The position numbers and the translations under genes were made by a program. Source: Kineosporiaceae bacterium (GTDB lineage: Bacteria; Actinomycetota; Actinomycetes; Actinomycetales; Kineosporiaceae). Taken from it: 64,000 nt of DNA. The stretch spans positions 1,040,871 through 1,104,870 of the forward strand of contig JADJPO010000002.1 in assembly GCA_016713225.1 (NCBI GenBank), read 5' to 3'. Position 1 is the stretch's first letter; each line of letters opens with the position of its first letter. The notes beneath the pieces were generated by a model, which was given only the letters and a program-made list of their open reading frames with translations, was not told where the DNA came from and searched no databases. Shown one piece after another: positions 34,754 through 43,633 of the stretch.

Positions 34754-35626
34754 ATGACCGCTCGCATCCTCGACGGCAAGGCGACCGCGAAGGCCGTCAA
34801 AGCCGAACTCGCCCAACGGGTTGCCGCGCTCGCCGAGCGCGGCATCCGGCCCGGGCTGGGTACTGTGCTGGTCGGGGAGGACCCAGGCAGCCACGCCTAC
34901 GTCGCGGGCAAGCACCGCGACTGTTCCGAGGTGGGCATCGCCTCGATCCGGGTCGACCTCCCGGCCACAGCCACCCAGGCGGACGTCGAGCAGGCCGTCG
35001 CCCGGCTCAACGCCGACCCCGCGTGCACCGGCTACATCGTGCAGCTGCCGCTGCCGAAGGGGCTCGATGCGGACGCCGTGCTGGGAGCTGATGGATCCCG
35101 ACAAGGACGCCGACGGGCTGCACCCGACCAACCTCGGCCGCCTGGTGCTCAACGTGAGCCGGCCGATGGCCTCGCCGCTGCCGTGCACGCCGCGCGGCAT
35201 CGTCGAACTGCTGACCCGGCACGGGGTGTCGCTGAAGGGCGCCGAGGTGTGTCGTGGGCCGCGGCGTCACCGTGGGCCGCCCGCTGGGGTTGTTGCTCAC
35301 CCGCCGAGACGTCAACGCCACCGTGACCTTTGTGCCACACCGGGACGACGGACCTCGCCGCGCACGTGGCCAAGGCCGACGTCGTGGTCGCCGCGGCAGG
35401 TGTGCCGGGCATCATCACGGCCGACATGGTCAAGCCGGGGGCGGCGGTGCTGGACGTCGGCATCACCCGGGTCGAGCGCGACGGCGGGGCCAGCCTGGTC
35501 GGGGACGTCGCGCCCGCCGTCCGGGAGGTCGCCGCCTGGGTGGCGCCGATGCCCGGCGGGGTCGGCCCGATGACCCGGGCGATGCTGATCAGCAACGTGG
35601 TCGAGGCCGCCGAGCGCCAGGCCTGA
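34754..35626 (+). CDS. folD: Methylene-THF dehydrogenase / methenyl-THF cyclohydrolase, three frameshifts
   Basis: About 290 residues after correction. It converts methylene-THF to 10-formyl-THF, feeding purN and purH. Seen: LVGEDPGSHAYVAGKHRDC with the catalytic Lys, GYIVQLPLPKGLDADAVL, then PDKDADGLHPTNLGRL, GRGVTVGRPLGLLL, and HTGTTDLAAHVAKADVVVAAAG with PGGVGPMTRAMLI at the end. Indels lie at 35083-35085 (extra G), about 35248 (a GT unit) and the T run 35329-35331. Cotranscribed with glyA. Confidence 0.92.
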
Positions 35627-35648
35627 GCGGGACGTCGGAGGACGACAC

Positions 35649-36559
35649 GTGAGGGTGCCTCGGGGAGGACGATCCGGCGGCTGCTCGCCGTCCTGGTGTT
35701 GCTCGGTGGTGTGGGCGGGCCGTGGGTGGCGGGCAGCGTGCTGACCCGGTCCACCACCTCGGACGTGCCCGCTGCCGTCGCACCGACTCAGGACGTGCGG
35801 TTGCGGTCGGCGGACGGGCTGTCCCTCGCCGGCACCTACTGGCCCGGCGATCGGTCCGGCAATCGGTCCGGTGCCGGCGCGGCGGCCCCGGGGCTGCTGT
35901 TGCTGCACGGCAACAACTCCTCGCGGGCGGTGATGGCGGGCAACGCGGCCTGGTTCGCCCGCCAGGGGTACGCCGTCCTGACGATCGACCTGCGGGGTCA
36001 CGGCGAGTCCGCGGCGGCCGAGCACTCCTTCGGCCTGCTGGAGTCGCGTGATGCCTGGGCCGGCTACCGCTGGCTGCAGCAACGTCAGAACGGAGCGCCG
36101 GTGGGCATCGTCGGGGTCTCGCTCGGTGGGGCGGCCACCCTGATCGGCGACGAGGGGCCGATCCCGGCGCCGGCCATCGTGCTGCAGGCGGTCTACCCCG
36201 AACTGCGCCAGGCCACGGCCCATCGCCTGCGTTCCGTGCTGGGGCCAGTGCTGGCGACGGCGCTCGAACCCACGTTGAGCTATCAGTCCTACCCGCGCCT
36301 CGGGGTCGCCCCAGGGCGGTTGTCACCCGTGACGGTGATCGCCGGGGCTCACTCGTCGTTCCTGGTGATCGGCGGGCTCGACGATGTCCACACGCCGCCG
36401 GCCGACACCGAGGCCATGGTGGCAGCGGCACCGAAGGGGACCCAGGTGTGGTGGGTGCCCGACCTCGATCACGCCGCCTTGAGCGGGCTGGAGAGCGACG
36501 CCTACCGGCAGCAGGTGGAGCAGTTCTTCGATGCGAGGCTGCGCGGCGTCACGGGGTGA
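35649..36559 (+). CDS. Exported alpha/beta hydrolase
   Basis: About 300 residues. After a hydrophobic N-terminal segment (LLAVLVLLGGVGGPWVAGS) comes a hydrolase fold with LLLLHGNNSS, TIDLRGHGES, the nucleophile elbow GVSLGGA, an Asp in IGGLDDVHTP and the His in PDLDHAALSG. The conserved frame runs from about 35669; GTG 35649, behind CGGAGG, is the best start but needs one indel in the run 35662-35668. The start codon at 35696 would cut the signal segment. Substrate unknown. Confidence 0.8.
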
Positions 36560-36885
36560 GCCAGCGCCGGAAACCGCGCACCAGGCCTCGAGTCCGCTCG
36601 AGTGGCGGTGTTCCGGTGCGCCCTCGGCCACCATGTCCAGCCGGGCGTGTCACTGCGCCCGCTCGGCGGAACGGTTCCAGCTGTCGATGCCCGCCTCGGA
36701 CTCGAACTGCAGCACCACCTGGTACTCGCCCGAGACCTCGGCCGGCGGAATGATCTGGGCGCCGACGAAGCCCGGGTGCTGTTGACGTCCTCGAACATGC
36801 CGGCCAGCAACGCCTCGTAGGCGGGGGCGCACCCCGGCTTGGCCCGCCGGGTGGCGATGCGGACGACAGGGGTCGACGAGGTCAC
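36549..36885 (-). CDS. Antibiotic biosynthesis monooxygenase (ABM) family protein, frameshifted
   Basis: About 112 residues joined from three frames: VVRIATRRAKPGCAPAYEAL, then PGFVGAQIIPP followed by EYQVVLQFESEAGIDSW, then the HARLDMVAEGAPE region and the LEAW C-terminus. This is the small ferredoxin-like dimeric ABM fold. Three missing bases (about 36788, 36655, 36580) are inferred; the stop at 36549 follows from FRRWLTP. It overlaps the hydrolase end by 11 bp on the opposite strand. Function within the family is not predictable. Confidence 0.72.
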
Positions 36886-36923
36886 GGGTCAACAGTGGCG
36901 CACTCGGCGCGTCGGGTGTCCGG

Positions 36924-36943
36924 CCGTCCTGGATTGTGTGCGG
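36924..36943. repeat. Possible half copy of repeat R2
   Basis: CCGTCCTGGATTGTGTGCGG matches 19 of 20 bases of the left edge and flank of R2 at 57753-57772, and lies just after the CBS gene stop. The core and right arm are absent. It is too short to be sure. Confidence 0.4.
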
Positions 36944-36944
36944 G

Positions 36945-37349
36945 TCACAGGGTGCGCAGCATGCCCTTGAAGACCAGATCGGTATAGCTGACCAGGCCGA
37001 TGATCTCGCCCCGCTGCGCCACGGGCGCCCGGGACAGGCCGAACTTGTCGAACAGCCTGGCGCAGTAGCGAATGTCCATCGTGGGTGAGACGGTCAGCAC
37101 CGGCTTGGACATGATCTCGTAGATGTCCACTCGCTCCGGTGACCGATTCGTGGCCAACACGTGGCGGGCGATGTCGGACAGCAGCACGATGCCGTACTCG
37201 TCCTCGGGGTGGCGTTTGTCGATGATCAGGCACTTGGTGTCGACGTGCTTCATGGTGCGCAAGGCGTCGGCGACGCTGGTCTGGCCCTGCACGATGTCGA
37301 CGTGCCGCTTCATCACGTCGTTGACCCGGATCACGGGGTGAGTGCTCAC
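36945..37349 (-). CDS. CBS-pair domain protein
   Basis: A 134-residue protein made almost wholly of two CBS motifs: VNDVMKRHVDIVQGQTSVADAL through GIVLLSDIARHVL, and IYEIMSKPVLTVSPTMDIRYC through IIGLVSYTDLVFK. Such modules bind adenine nucleotides and gate transporters. GTG 37349 overlaps the stop of the PII-like gene. As last gene of the DUF1538 operon it is a likely energy sensor for the transporter. Confidence 0.9.
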   Translation of the reverse strand: MSTHPVIRVNDVMKRHVDIVQGQTSVADALRTMKHVDTKCLIIDKRHPEDEYGIVLLSDIARHVLATNRSPERVDIYEIMSKPVLTVSPTMDIRYCARLFDKFGLSRAPVAQRGEIIGLVSYTDLVFKGMLRTL

Positions 37350-37700
37350 AGTTCGTCCTCCACGGTGTAACGGAGCTTCTGGGTCTGATGGGTGACACCG
37401 ACGGCGTCCTCGACGTCGATCTGAATGGCGATGCCGTTACCCGGCTCTTCCTCGAAGCGGCCCACCCGGGCGATGTGCTCGAGGATCCGGCGACTCAGGT
37501 GCTCCTCGACCAAGAGCAGGATCAGGTCTCGGTTGCTGTCCAGGTCGAGGCCGAAGAAGGTCTTGGCCGGCTCGAGTCCTTCGCCTCGCGCCTGTTCCAC
37601 CACCGTGGCCCCCGTGGCCCGGCCCCGCGGGCCGCGGTCAGCACGCGATCCGTGTGCTCGTCCTCGACCATCGCGATGATCAGTTTGAAGTGAACGTCAT
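37346..37700 (-). CDS. PII-like signalling protein, frameshifted
   Basis: About 117 residues. FKLIIAMVEDEHTDRVLTAARGAG and, after one frame change, GATVVEQARGEGLEPAKTFFGLDL show the ferredoxin-like PII fold, followed by LILLLVEEHLSRRILEHI. One base is missing near 37620. The start also seems damaged: the ATG at 37698-37700 overlaps the upstream stop as expected but needs one more base to reach the conserved frame. It lacks the GlnK uridylylation Tyr motif. Probably a nucleotide-sensing partner of the DUF1538 transporter. Confidence 0.78.
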
Positions 37701-38617
37701 ACCGTCCTGTTCTCGGGGGTGGCGGGGGGCTGAGAGATGCGTTCCGGCTGTGGAATCGGGGCGGGCCGGAACACGGGGTGGGGGATGGGTCGCGAACGGG
37801 GCGGCCGCAGCGCCGGAGCCAGTCTGCTCGTTCCCGTTCCGTTGGCACCCGACGACCTGCCTCGTTGCGCACGCCAGTGGCCCAGTTGCGCGTAGGCCAT
37901 CACCGTCATCATGGGGAACAGACTCGCAAAGGCGATGAGCCCGAACCCGTCCAGCACCGGATTGCGTCCAGGCACGGTACTGGCCAACCCCAATCCCAGG
38001 GCAGCCACCAGCGGCACGGTCACGGTCGAGGTGGTCACCCCTCCGGTGTCGTAGGCCAGGGCGATGATCGAACGGGGCGCGAACAAGGTCTGGAGGGAGA
38101 CCAGCACGTAGCCGGTGATGATGTAGAACGGCAGTGGGGTTCCGGTCACGATCCGGAAGGCGCCCAGGCTGATGCCGATCGCCACCCCCAGGGCCACGGC
38201 GACCCGCAACGCCACGGCGCTGATCGTTCCGCCGGAGACGTGTTCGGCCTTGAGGGCCACCGCCATCAACGCTGGCTCGGCCACCGTGGTCGAGAAGCCG
38301 ATCAGGGCGGCGAACAGGTAGACCCATCCGTAGTCCGTCCACGTCACCGGGCCCGGACGGCCACCGCTCACCAACGTGGGGTCCGTGAGCTGTTCGGCCA
38401 TCAACCGCCCGAGGGGGAACAGGGCGTCGTCCAGACCGGCCAGGAACAGCACCATGCCGACCAGCACGAGGGCGAATCCGACCAGGACACGGCGCAGGTG
38501 TGGCACCGGCCGCCGCAGCACGACCAGCTGGAACCCGAGCAGGACGGTGGCGATCGGCAGGATGTCTCGCAGTGTTCCGAGCAGGCCGACGCCCAACTCG
38601 TGCACGAACTGCATCAT
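37697..38617 (-). CDS. DUF1538 (UmpAB-type) membrane protein, second subunit
   Basis: A 306-residue protein with about seven membrane segments. The family hallmarks ALIGFSTTVAEPALMAVALKAE and ALAYDTGGVTTSTVTVPLVAALGLGLAS recur almost unchanged in the upstream gene. DUF1538 pairs such as UmpAB of Halomonas act as Na+/H+ antiporters when together; this is my recollection of the family. The last 45 residues are Pro/Arg-rich, unlike the partner. ATG 38617 overlaps the upstream stop. Confidence 0.88.
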   Translation of the reverse strand: MMQFVHELGVGLLGTLRDILPIATVLLGFQLVVLRRPVPHLRRVLVGFALVLVGMVLFLAGLDDALFPLGRLMAEQLTDPTLVSGGRPGPVTWTDYGWVYLFAALIGFSTTVAEPALMAVALKAEHVSGGTISAVALRVAVALGVAIGISLGAFRIVTGTPLPFYIITGYVLVSLQTLFAPRSIIALAYDTGGVTTSTVTVPLVAALGLGLASTVPGRNPVLDGFGLIAFASLFPMMTVMAYAQLGHWRAQRGRSSGANGTGTSRLAPALRPPRSRPIPHPVFRPAPIPQPERISQPPATPENRTV

Positions 38618-39396
38618 CTCGCCACCATCCCGTAGCCCATGACGAAGATCATCGGCGTCAGGGATGCGAACGCGATGAGCCCGAACCCGTCGATCATCGG
38701 GTTGCGGCCCTTGATCGAGGAGGCCAGGCCGACCCCGAGAGCGGTGACCAGCGGAACGGTCACGGTTGATGTGGTCACGCCCCCGGCGTCGTAGGCGATG
38801 CCGATGATCTCGGGCGGGGCGAAGAACGTCGCGGCCACGACGCCGAGATACCCACCGATGACCAAGCGCTGCACCGGCCAGCCCTTGATGATCCGGACGA
38901 CGCCGAGCACGATCGCCGAGCCGACCGACAGTGCGACGGTCAGCCGCAGGCCGAAGGCGTAGCCGGCTCGGGCCTCGGCCGTCTGCTGAATCACCGAGCC
39001 CTCGGCCGCGACGCGCGCCGCTTCGCCGGCGATGGCGATCAGCGCAGGCTCCGCGACGGTGGTGGTGAATCCGAGGGCGAACGCGAACGCGGCGAGCCAG
39101 TAGATGTTGCCCTTGCGGGCGAATCCGTGGGCCATGGTCTCGCCGATCGGGAACAGGCCGAGTTGCAGGCCGCGAAGGAACAAGGCGAGGCCGAGCACCA
39201 CCATCACCGCGCCGGTCAGGATCTGCTCCAGGTGGGGTAACCGTTGCCGCAGCACGACGGCTTGGAAGAACGCGACCACGAGAACGATGGGTAGTAGATC
39301 GCGCCCGCTGTCGCGAACGTCGTGGGCGAGTTCGGTGAGCAGGGTTCGGAGCGAGCCGTGGTCACGGGTGGGCGGGGCATGAGAAGAGACAGACAT
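38614..39396 (-). CDS. DUF1538 (UmpAB-type) membrane protein, first subunit
   Basis: A 260-residue membrane protein homologous to its neighbour along its length: FALGFTTTVAEPALIAIAGEAA and IGIAYDAGGVTTSTVTVPLV. The N-terminus (TLLTELAHDVRDSGRDLLPIV) precedes the first membrane segment. ATG 39396 is chosen; an upstream extension is not conserved-looking. It opens a four-gene operon: DUF1538, DUF1538, PII-like, CBS. That set suggests a cation antiporter under nucleotide control. Confidence 0.88.
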   Translation of the reverse strand: MSVSSHAPPTRDHGSLRTLLTELAHDVRDSGRDLLPIVLVVAFFQAVVLRQRLPHLEQILTGAVMVVLGLALFLRGLQLGLFPIGETMAHGFARKGNIYWLAAFAFALGFTTTVAEPALIAIAGEAARVAAEGSVIQQTAEARAGYAFGLRLTVALSVGSAIVLGVVRIIKGWPVQRLVIGGYLGVVAATFFAPPEIIGIAYDAGGVTTSTVTVPLVTALGVGLASSIKGRNPMIDGFGLIAFASLTPMIFVMGYGMVAR

Positions 39397-39580
39397 GATC
39401 GACCGTCCTGGTGTCGATGGCAGGCGGCAGCGCGGCGCGGATGGCATCGATCACGCAGATCGGCCACCTGGCCTCGGGCATGCCGGAAGAGAGCGAGAAC
39501 CCTGGGCGGAGCTGGTGAGCCCTGTAGCGGCTCACGCCAGGGCGTGCCCAGTGGGACTGTGCACTGGTTGGCGGACGAAC
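39397..39580 (-). promoter_or_regulatory. Leader of the DUF1538 operon with a hairpin
   Basis: 184 bp before the first DUF1538 gene. It contains a perfect 8-bp stem, GGTGAGCC/GGCTCACC-type, near 39512-39536 (GTGAGCCCTGTAGCGGCTCAC) and further GC-rich pairing. It may be a structured leader. I compared it by eye with c-di-AMP and Mn2+ riboswitch consensus and saw no match. Confidence 0.35.
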
Positions 39581-39889
39581 TCAGATGAGCGGCGGGGGCG
39601 CCCGGGCGGGCGTGACATCGGCCCCGTAGCGGGCACGACCACCGATGAGGGCAGCACCAGCCGCTGATCGGGTGCCGGCGAGGGTGGCCAGCAGGACGAC
39701 CAGGGCCAGGCCCAGGAGCAGCGGACGGTCCTGAACCCGCGAGTGCGTCAGGTGCTGGCGGGAGGCAGCGGCCAGCAGGCGCTGGGAGTGGTGAACGGCG
39801 TAGATCAGGTCGCTGGGGCGCGGCGCCAGTGCCAGGGATCGCACGGGCAGATCCCGGCGTCCGACGGCTGCCTGCTGTGGCGTCGTCAT
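39581..39889 (-). CDS. Hypothetical small membrane protein
   Basis: A 102-residue protein: a cytoplasmic N-terminal region (SLALAPRPSDLIYAVHHSQRLLAAA), then one membrane segment LLLGLALVVLLATLAGTRSAAGAAL and a short Pro-rich tail. ATG 39889 overlaps the stop of the preceding small gene. No family recognised. Codon pattern is compatible with a real gene but evidence is modest. Confidence 0.5.
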   Translation of the reverse strand: MTTPQQAAVGRRDLPVRSLALAPRPSDLIYAVHHSQRLLAAASRQHLTHSRVQDRPLLLGLALVVLLATLAGTRSAAGAALIGGRARYGADVTPARAPPPLI

Positions 39890-40110
39890 GGCTGTCGTCG
39901 CGGCGTCGGCCGCGTCGGCCACCTGCAGGACGGTGACGCGCCCCGAGCCGGCGCTGTCGGCGCCGCCTGAGTCGATCCGGCGCCGGCCCCGGCCAGCAGG
40001 AAGATCAGGAGAGCGAGGAGCCCGCCGAGTGGATGGCGGCCCTGGTGCCGCCGCGCCGACGGGCCCGACCCAGATCGACGGCGCGATGGGCGCTGCCGAT
40101 CGATGGTCAT
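39886..40110 (-). CDS. Hypothetical small membrane protein
   Basis: A 74-residue protein with an Arg-rich N-terminus and one membrane segment (GGLLALLIFLLAGAGAG). Its stop overlaps the next small gene by ATGA, which supports both being real. The open frame extends upstream into the hydrolase gene, but ATG 40110 is the sensible start. Function unknown. Confidence 0.45.
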   Translation of the reverse strand: MTIDRQRPSRRRSGSGPSARRHQGRHPLGGLLALLIFLLAGAGAGSTQAAPTAPARGASPSCRWPTRPTPRRQP

Positions 40111-40282
40111 GCCGAGGACTCCGCTCGCAGGTCGGGCAACAGTGCAGGACGCCGATCTTCGGGATGGCTGGTCAAAGGGGATGGTTGGAGGATGTCCTGT
40201 TCCGGGTCTGGACTCGCCGGGACGTTCGGCCCCGGACGATGCGGCGTCCGTTCCGCGAGCAGGGAACGGACGCCGCCGGGGG

Positions 40283-41401
40283 TCAGCCGTCGAGCCGCAG
40301 CGTGGCCACCACCCCCGCGTGATCCGAGGCCCACAGCGGCGCCGCCGTCGTCCGGAACGGGACACCACCCACGAGCCGTGAGGTCACCGGGCGCACCCCG
40401 TGCCGACCGAGCACGCAGATCGATGCGCGTCGCCGCCTGCGATGTGCCGTTGGTCAGGGTCTCGTTCTGGCAGCACGACAGTCCGGTGCCGAGCGTCGCA
40501 GGATTCCAGGCGTCGCGGAACGAGGCGGTCAACAGCGCGTAACTGCGGGTGGTCGACCCGTCGGCGGCGGAGTTGAAGTCGCCGGTGGCGATCACCGCGC
40601 CGCGCGAGCGGGCCGGCCCGGCCAGGAACTCGGCCGTCTGGGCCTCCTGAACGGCGGCGAAGTCCTCGGTCTCGAGGTGGGTGTTCACCATCCGGAAGCG
40701 CTCTCCCGCATACGATCCCTCGATCGAGGCCCACCCCCGGTCGAACGACACCGGCGAGCTGCCGGGCACCGGCGGGGTGAACGTCTGCTGTGCGGTGTAG
40801 TTGCCGCTCTTTGCTCCCCACCACCGCAGCCGCCGGTCACCGGCATCCGCCAGGATCACGTCCCGGTCCTTCAGGGTCACCAGGCAGGCGCCCACCACGG
40901 TCGACCCACGGGGACACCAAGGGCACCGGGCCGATGTTCGCGTTGGCCGAGGTGGCCGCCACCCGGTAGTTCAGCCCGCGCGCGACCAGCGCCGACTGCA
41001 GCGTTGTCAGGAAGTCCAGGGTCGCCGGGACGCCGGGCCCCGACGTCTCCCAGACGCTCACCTCCTGCAGCCCGATCAGTTGCGGCCGAGTCGCTTTGAT
41101 CTCGTCCGCCAAGGGCCTCGGCCCGCGTCGGGAAGTCGGTGAACTGCGCGGTCCCGTAGATCTTCGCGACCGCGCCGAGGAAGGACGGCGTATCGGTGGC
41201 GGTCAGCGCCGGGGTCAGACTCGCCCCGAGATAGAGATTGCGGGTCATCACCCGCACCGTGGGGTTCGCGTGCGCCTGAGCCGGGGCGGCGGCGGTGAGC
41301 ATCGTGGCAGCTGCCAACGTTGCGGCGCCGATCGCCATCGCTCGACGGCGCCGAATGAATGACACGGCGAAGTGCAATGGTCGACGGTGTGTGACGGTCA
41401 T
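40283..41401 (-). CDS. Secreted endonuclease/exonuclease/phosphatase family protein, frameshifted
   Basis: About 370 residues in four frame segments. A signal peptide (MAIGAATLAAATMLTAAAPAQA) is followed by TVRVMTRNLYLGA, LIGLQEVSVWETSG, MVNTHLETEDF, VIATGDFNSAADGS and WASDHAGVVATLRLDG: the metal and catalytic residues of the DNase I/sphingomyelinase fold. Indels lie near 41110, 40905 and 40412. ATG 41401 follows CAGGAGAA. It may degrade nucleic acid or phosphoesters outside the cell; substrate not predictable. Confidence 0.82.
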
Positions 41402-41541
41402 GGTCGTTCTCCTGAGGGTGCGGGGTGACTCACCCTGAACTTCGACCTCGCTCAGGTCAAGGCATGTAACCCGCAGTACGCCCGTCTGGACGCATGGTGA
41501 CCAAAACCTTTGGTCACGCAACGGATTCGACGCTGAGCCGA

Positions 41542-42786
41542 TTAGGCCGACCGGAGGGCGAGCTCGGCCAACAGCGCCGCGCCGTCCGGTAGTACCCGGT
41601 CGTCGAACCGCGCCTGGGGCGAGTGATTGCCGGGCGCCCGACCCGGCGCAGCGCCGTCCACCATGGCCCCCAGGAACACCATCGCACCGGGCACCTGGGC
41701 GAGAATCCGTGAGAAGTCCTCCGACCCGGCGATCGGCTGTGGCATGCGTACGCAGGCCTTCGCGCCGAACAACTCGGCGGCGACCGACATCGCCCGGTCG
41801 ACGGCGTCCGCGTCGTTGACCGTCACCGGGTACTCGCTCTGGTGGTCGACCTCGACCCTCACCCCGTGTGCCGCGGCGATGCCCTCACACGTGCGTCGTG
41901 CGACCTCGGCGATCAGCGCTGAGGTCGCCGGGTCGATGGTGCGCACGGTGGCCTCGAAGCTCGCCACCTCGGGGATGATGTTGCGCTTGGTGCCGGCGTG
42001 GAACGTGCCGACCGTGAGCACCGCCGGCGCGAACGCATCCACCGATCGTGACAGCGCGGTCTGCAGCGCCAGCACCATCTCGCAGGCGGCCGGGATCGGG
42101 TCGGCGGCCAGATGCGGGGATGCCGCGTGCCCCCCGCGGCCGTGCACGCTCACCCGCAACGCGTCACTGGCGGCCATCATCGCGCCGGCCCGCGAGGTCA
42201 CCGTGCCGCGCGGGCTCTGGTTGCTGAGCACGTGCAGCGCGTAGGCCGCATCGGGCAGGCGTCCCGCGGCGTGCAGCACGCCGTCGGCGATCATGTGCCC
42301 GGCCCCGTCGTAGCCCTCCTCACCGGGCTGGAACATCAGCACCACATCGGCGGCCAGCTGGTCGCGCCGCGCGGTGAGCAGTCGGGCGGCACCCACCAGC
42401 ATCGCGGTGTGCAGGTCGTGGCCGCAGGCGTGCATCACCCCGTCCACCCGCGAGCGGTACTCGACGTCGGCGTCCTCGGTCACCGGCAGCGCATCCATGT
42501 CGGCCCGCAGCAGGACGACGGGGCGCCGCGGCGCACCGCCCTCACCGCGGCGGTCCCTGCCCTCGCCCGGTTTCGGGCCGGTGACGGCAGCACCGCCGCG
42601 CAGCACTGCGGTCACCGAACTACAGGACGTGCCGGTGGTGACCTCGAGCTGCAGCGGTTCGAGTGCCTCGAGCACCGCCTGCTGGGTGCGCGGCAGGTCG
42701 AGGCCGACCTCGGGGTGACGGTGCAGCCGATGGCGCAGCGCCGTCAGCTCACCCACCAGCGCTCGGGCGTCGTCGAGGATGCTCAT
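41542..42786 (-). CDS. M20 family amidohydrolase
   Basis: A 414-residue zinc hydrolase of the hippurate/indole-acetyl-amino-acid hydrolase group. Seen: LRHRLHRHPEVGLDLPRTQ, VLLRADMDALPV, GVMHACGHDLHTAMLVGAA, FQPGEEGYDGAGHMI, and GGHAASPHLAADPI in the dimerisation domain, with AGSEDFSRI near the end. It removes acyl groups from amino acids. There are 40 bp to the divergent xthA. Confidence 0.93.
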   Translation of the reverse strand: MSILDDARALVGELTALRHRLHRHPEVGLDLPRTQQAVLEALEPLQLEVTTGTSCSSVTAVLRGGAAVTGPKPGEGRDRRGEGGAPRRPVVLLRADMDALPVTEDADVEYRSRVDGVMHACGHDLHTAMLVGAARLLTARRDQLAADVVLMFQPGEEGYDGAGHMIADGVLHAAGRLPDAAYALHVLSNQSPRGTVTSRAGAMMAASDALRVSVHGRGGHAASPHLAADPIPAACEMVLALQTALSRSVDAFAPAVLTVGTFHAGTKRNIIPEVASFEATVRTIDPATSALIAEVARRTCEGIAAAHGVRVEVDHQSEYPVTVNDADAVDRAMSVAAELFGAKACVRMPQPIAGSEDFSRILAQVPGAMVFLGAMVDGAAPGRAPGNHSPQARFDDRVLPDGAALLAELALRSA

Positions 42787-42826
42787 CCGTCATTGTGACC
42801 ATGCAACGCCCGGTAGCGTCGCTCAG

Positions 42827-43633
42827 GTGATCCGCGTGGCGAGTGTCAATGTCAACGGTGTGCGCGCCGCCGTCCGCCGCGGCATGCCCGCCTGGCAGGC
42901 CAAACGCAGCCCGGATGTGCTGTGCCTGCAAGAGATCCGGGCCACCGACGAGCTGTTGCACGAGGCCCTGGGCGCCGGGTGGCACGGCGTCCACGAAGAG
43001 GGGGCCGCCAAGGGACGCGCCGGGGTGGCGGTGCTGGGCCGGGTACCGGCGCGCGCCGTCCGGCAGGGGGTGGGGCCTGCCGAGTTCGAGGGCGCCGGGC
43101 GCTGGGTCGAGGCCGACTATGCGATCACCGGGTTGAAGTCCGGGCTGCTGACGGCGATCAGCGCCTACGTACACACCGGTGAGGCGGGCACGCCGCGCCA
43201 GGACGAGAAGCATCGCTTCCTGGACGCCGCCCGCGCCCGCCTCGACACGCTGCGGGGTGAGGGCCGGGCCGTGGTGCTGACCGGAGACCTCAACGTCGCT
43301 CATCGCGAGGCGGACCTGAAGAACTGGAAGGGCAACCTGACCAAGGCCGGCTTCCTGCCCGCCGAGCGCGCCTGGTTCGATGCGTTGTTCGCGGCCGGCT
43401 GGGTCGACGTGGTGCGTCACGTCACCGAAGAGGTGGCCGGGCCGTATTCGTGGTGGTCCTGGCGCGGCAAGGCGTTCGACAACGACTCCGGCTGGCGCAT
43501 CGACTATCAGATCGCCACCCCTGATCTCTCCGCCACGGTGCTGTCGGCCGAGATCGACCGGGCACCGAGCTACGCCGAGCGCTGGAGTGACCATGCGCCG
43601 GTGGTGGTCGACTACGAGGTGGACTTCTGCTGA
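42827..43633 (+). CDS. xthA: Exodeoxyribonuclease III
   Basis: A 268-residue AP endonuclease/3' exonuclease for base-excision repair. Seen: ASVNVNGVRAAV, DVLCLQEIRATDE (metal Glu), the catalytic Asp/Asn in VVLTGDLNVAHREADLKN, WRGKAFDNDSGWRIDYQIA and WSDHAPVVVDYE (His). GTG 42827 is chosen because homology begins there; the frame is open upstream into the M20 gene. Confidence 0.95.
   Translation: MIRVASVNVNGVRAAVRRGMPAWQAKRSPDVLCLQEIRATDELLHEALGAGWHGVHEEGAAKGRAGVAVLGRVPARAVRQGVGPAEFEGAGRWVEADYAITGLKSGLLTAISAYVHTGEAGTPRQDEKHRFLDAARARLDTLRGEGRAVVLTGDLNVAHREADLKNWKGNLTKAGFLPAERAWFDALFAAGWVDVVRHVTEEVAGPYSWWSWRGKAFDNDSGWRIDYQIATPDLSATVLSAEIDRAPSYAERWSDHAPVVVDYEVDFC

Noticed and set aside
33450..35626. 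glyA and folD as pseudogenes
   Set aside because: All catalytic motifs are present and the indels are in homopolymers or short repeats; both genes are normally essential and sit under a conserved riboswitch.
42749..43633. In-frame continuation of the GNAT gene across xthA
   Set aside because: xthA on the other strand is complete and conserved; the continuation has no acetyltransferase sequence.
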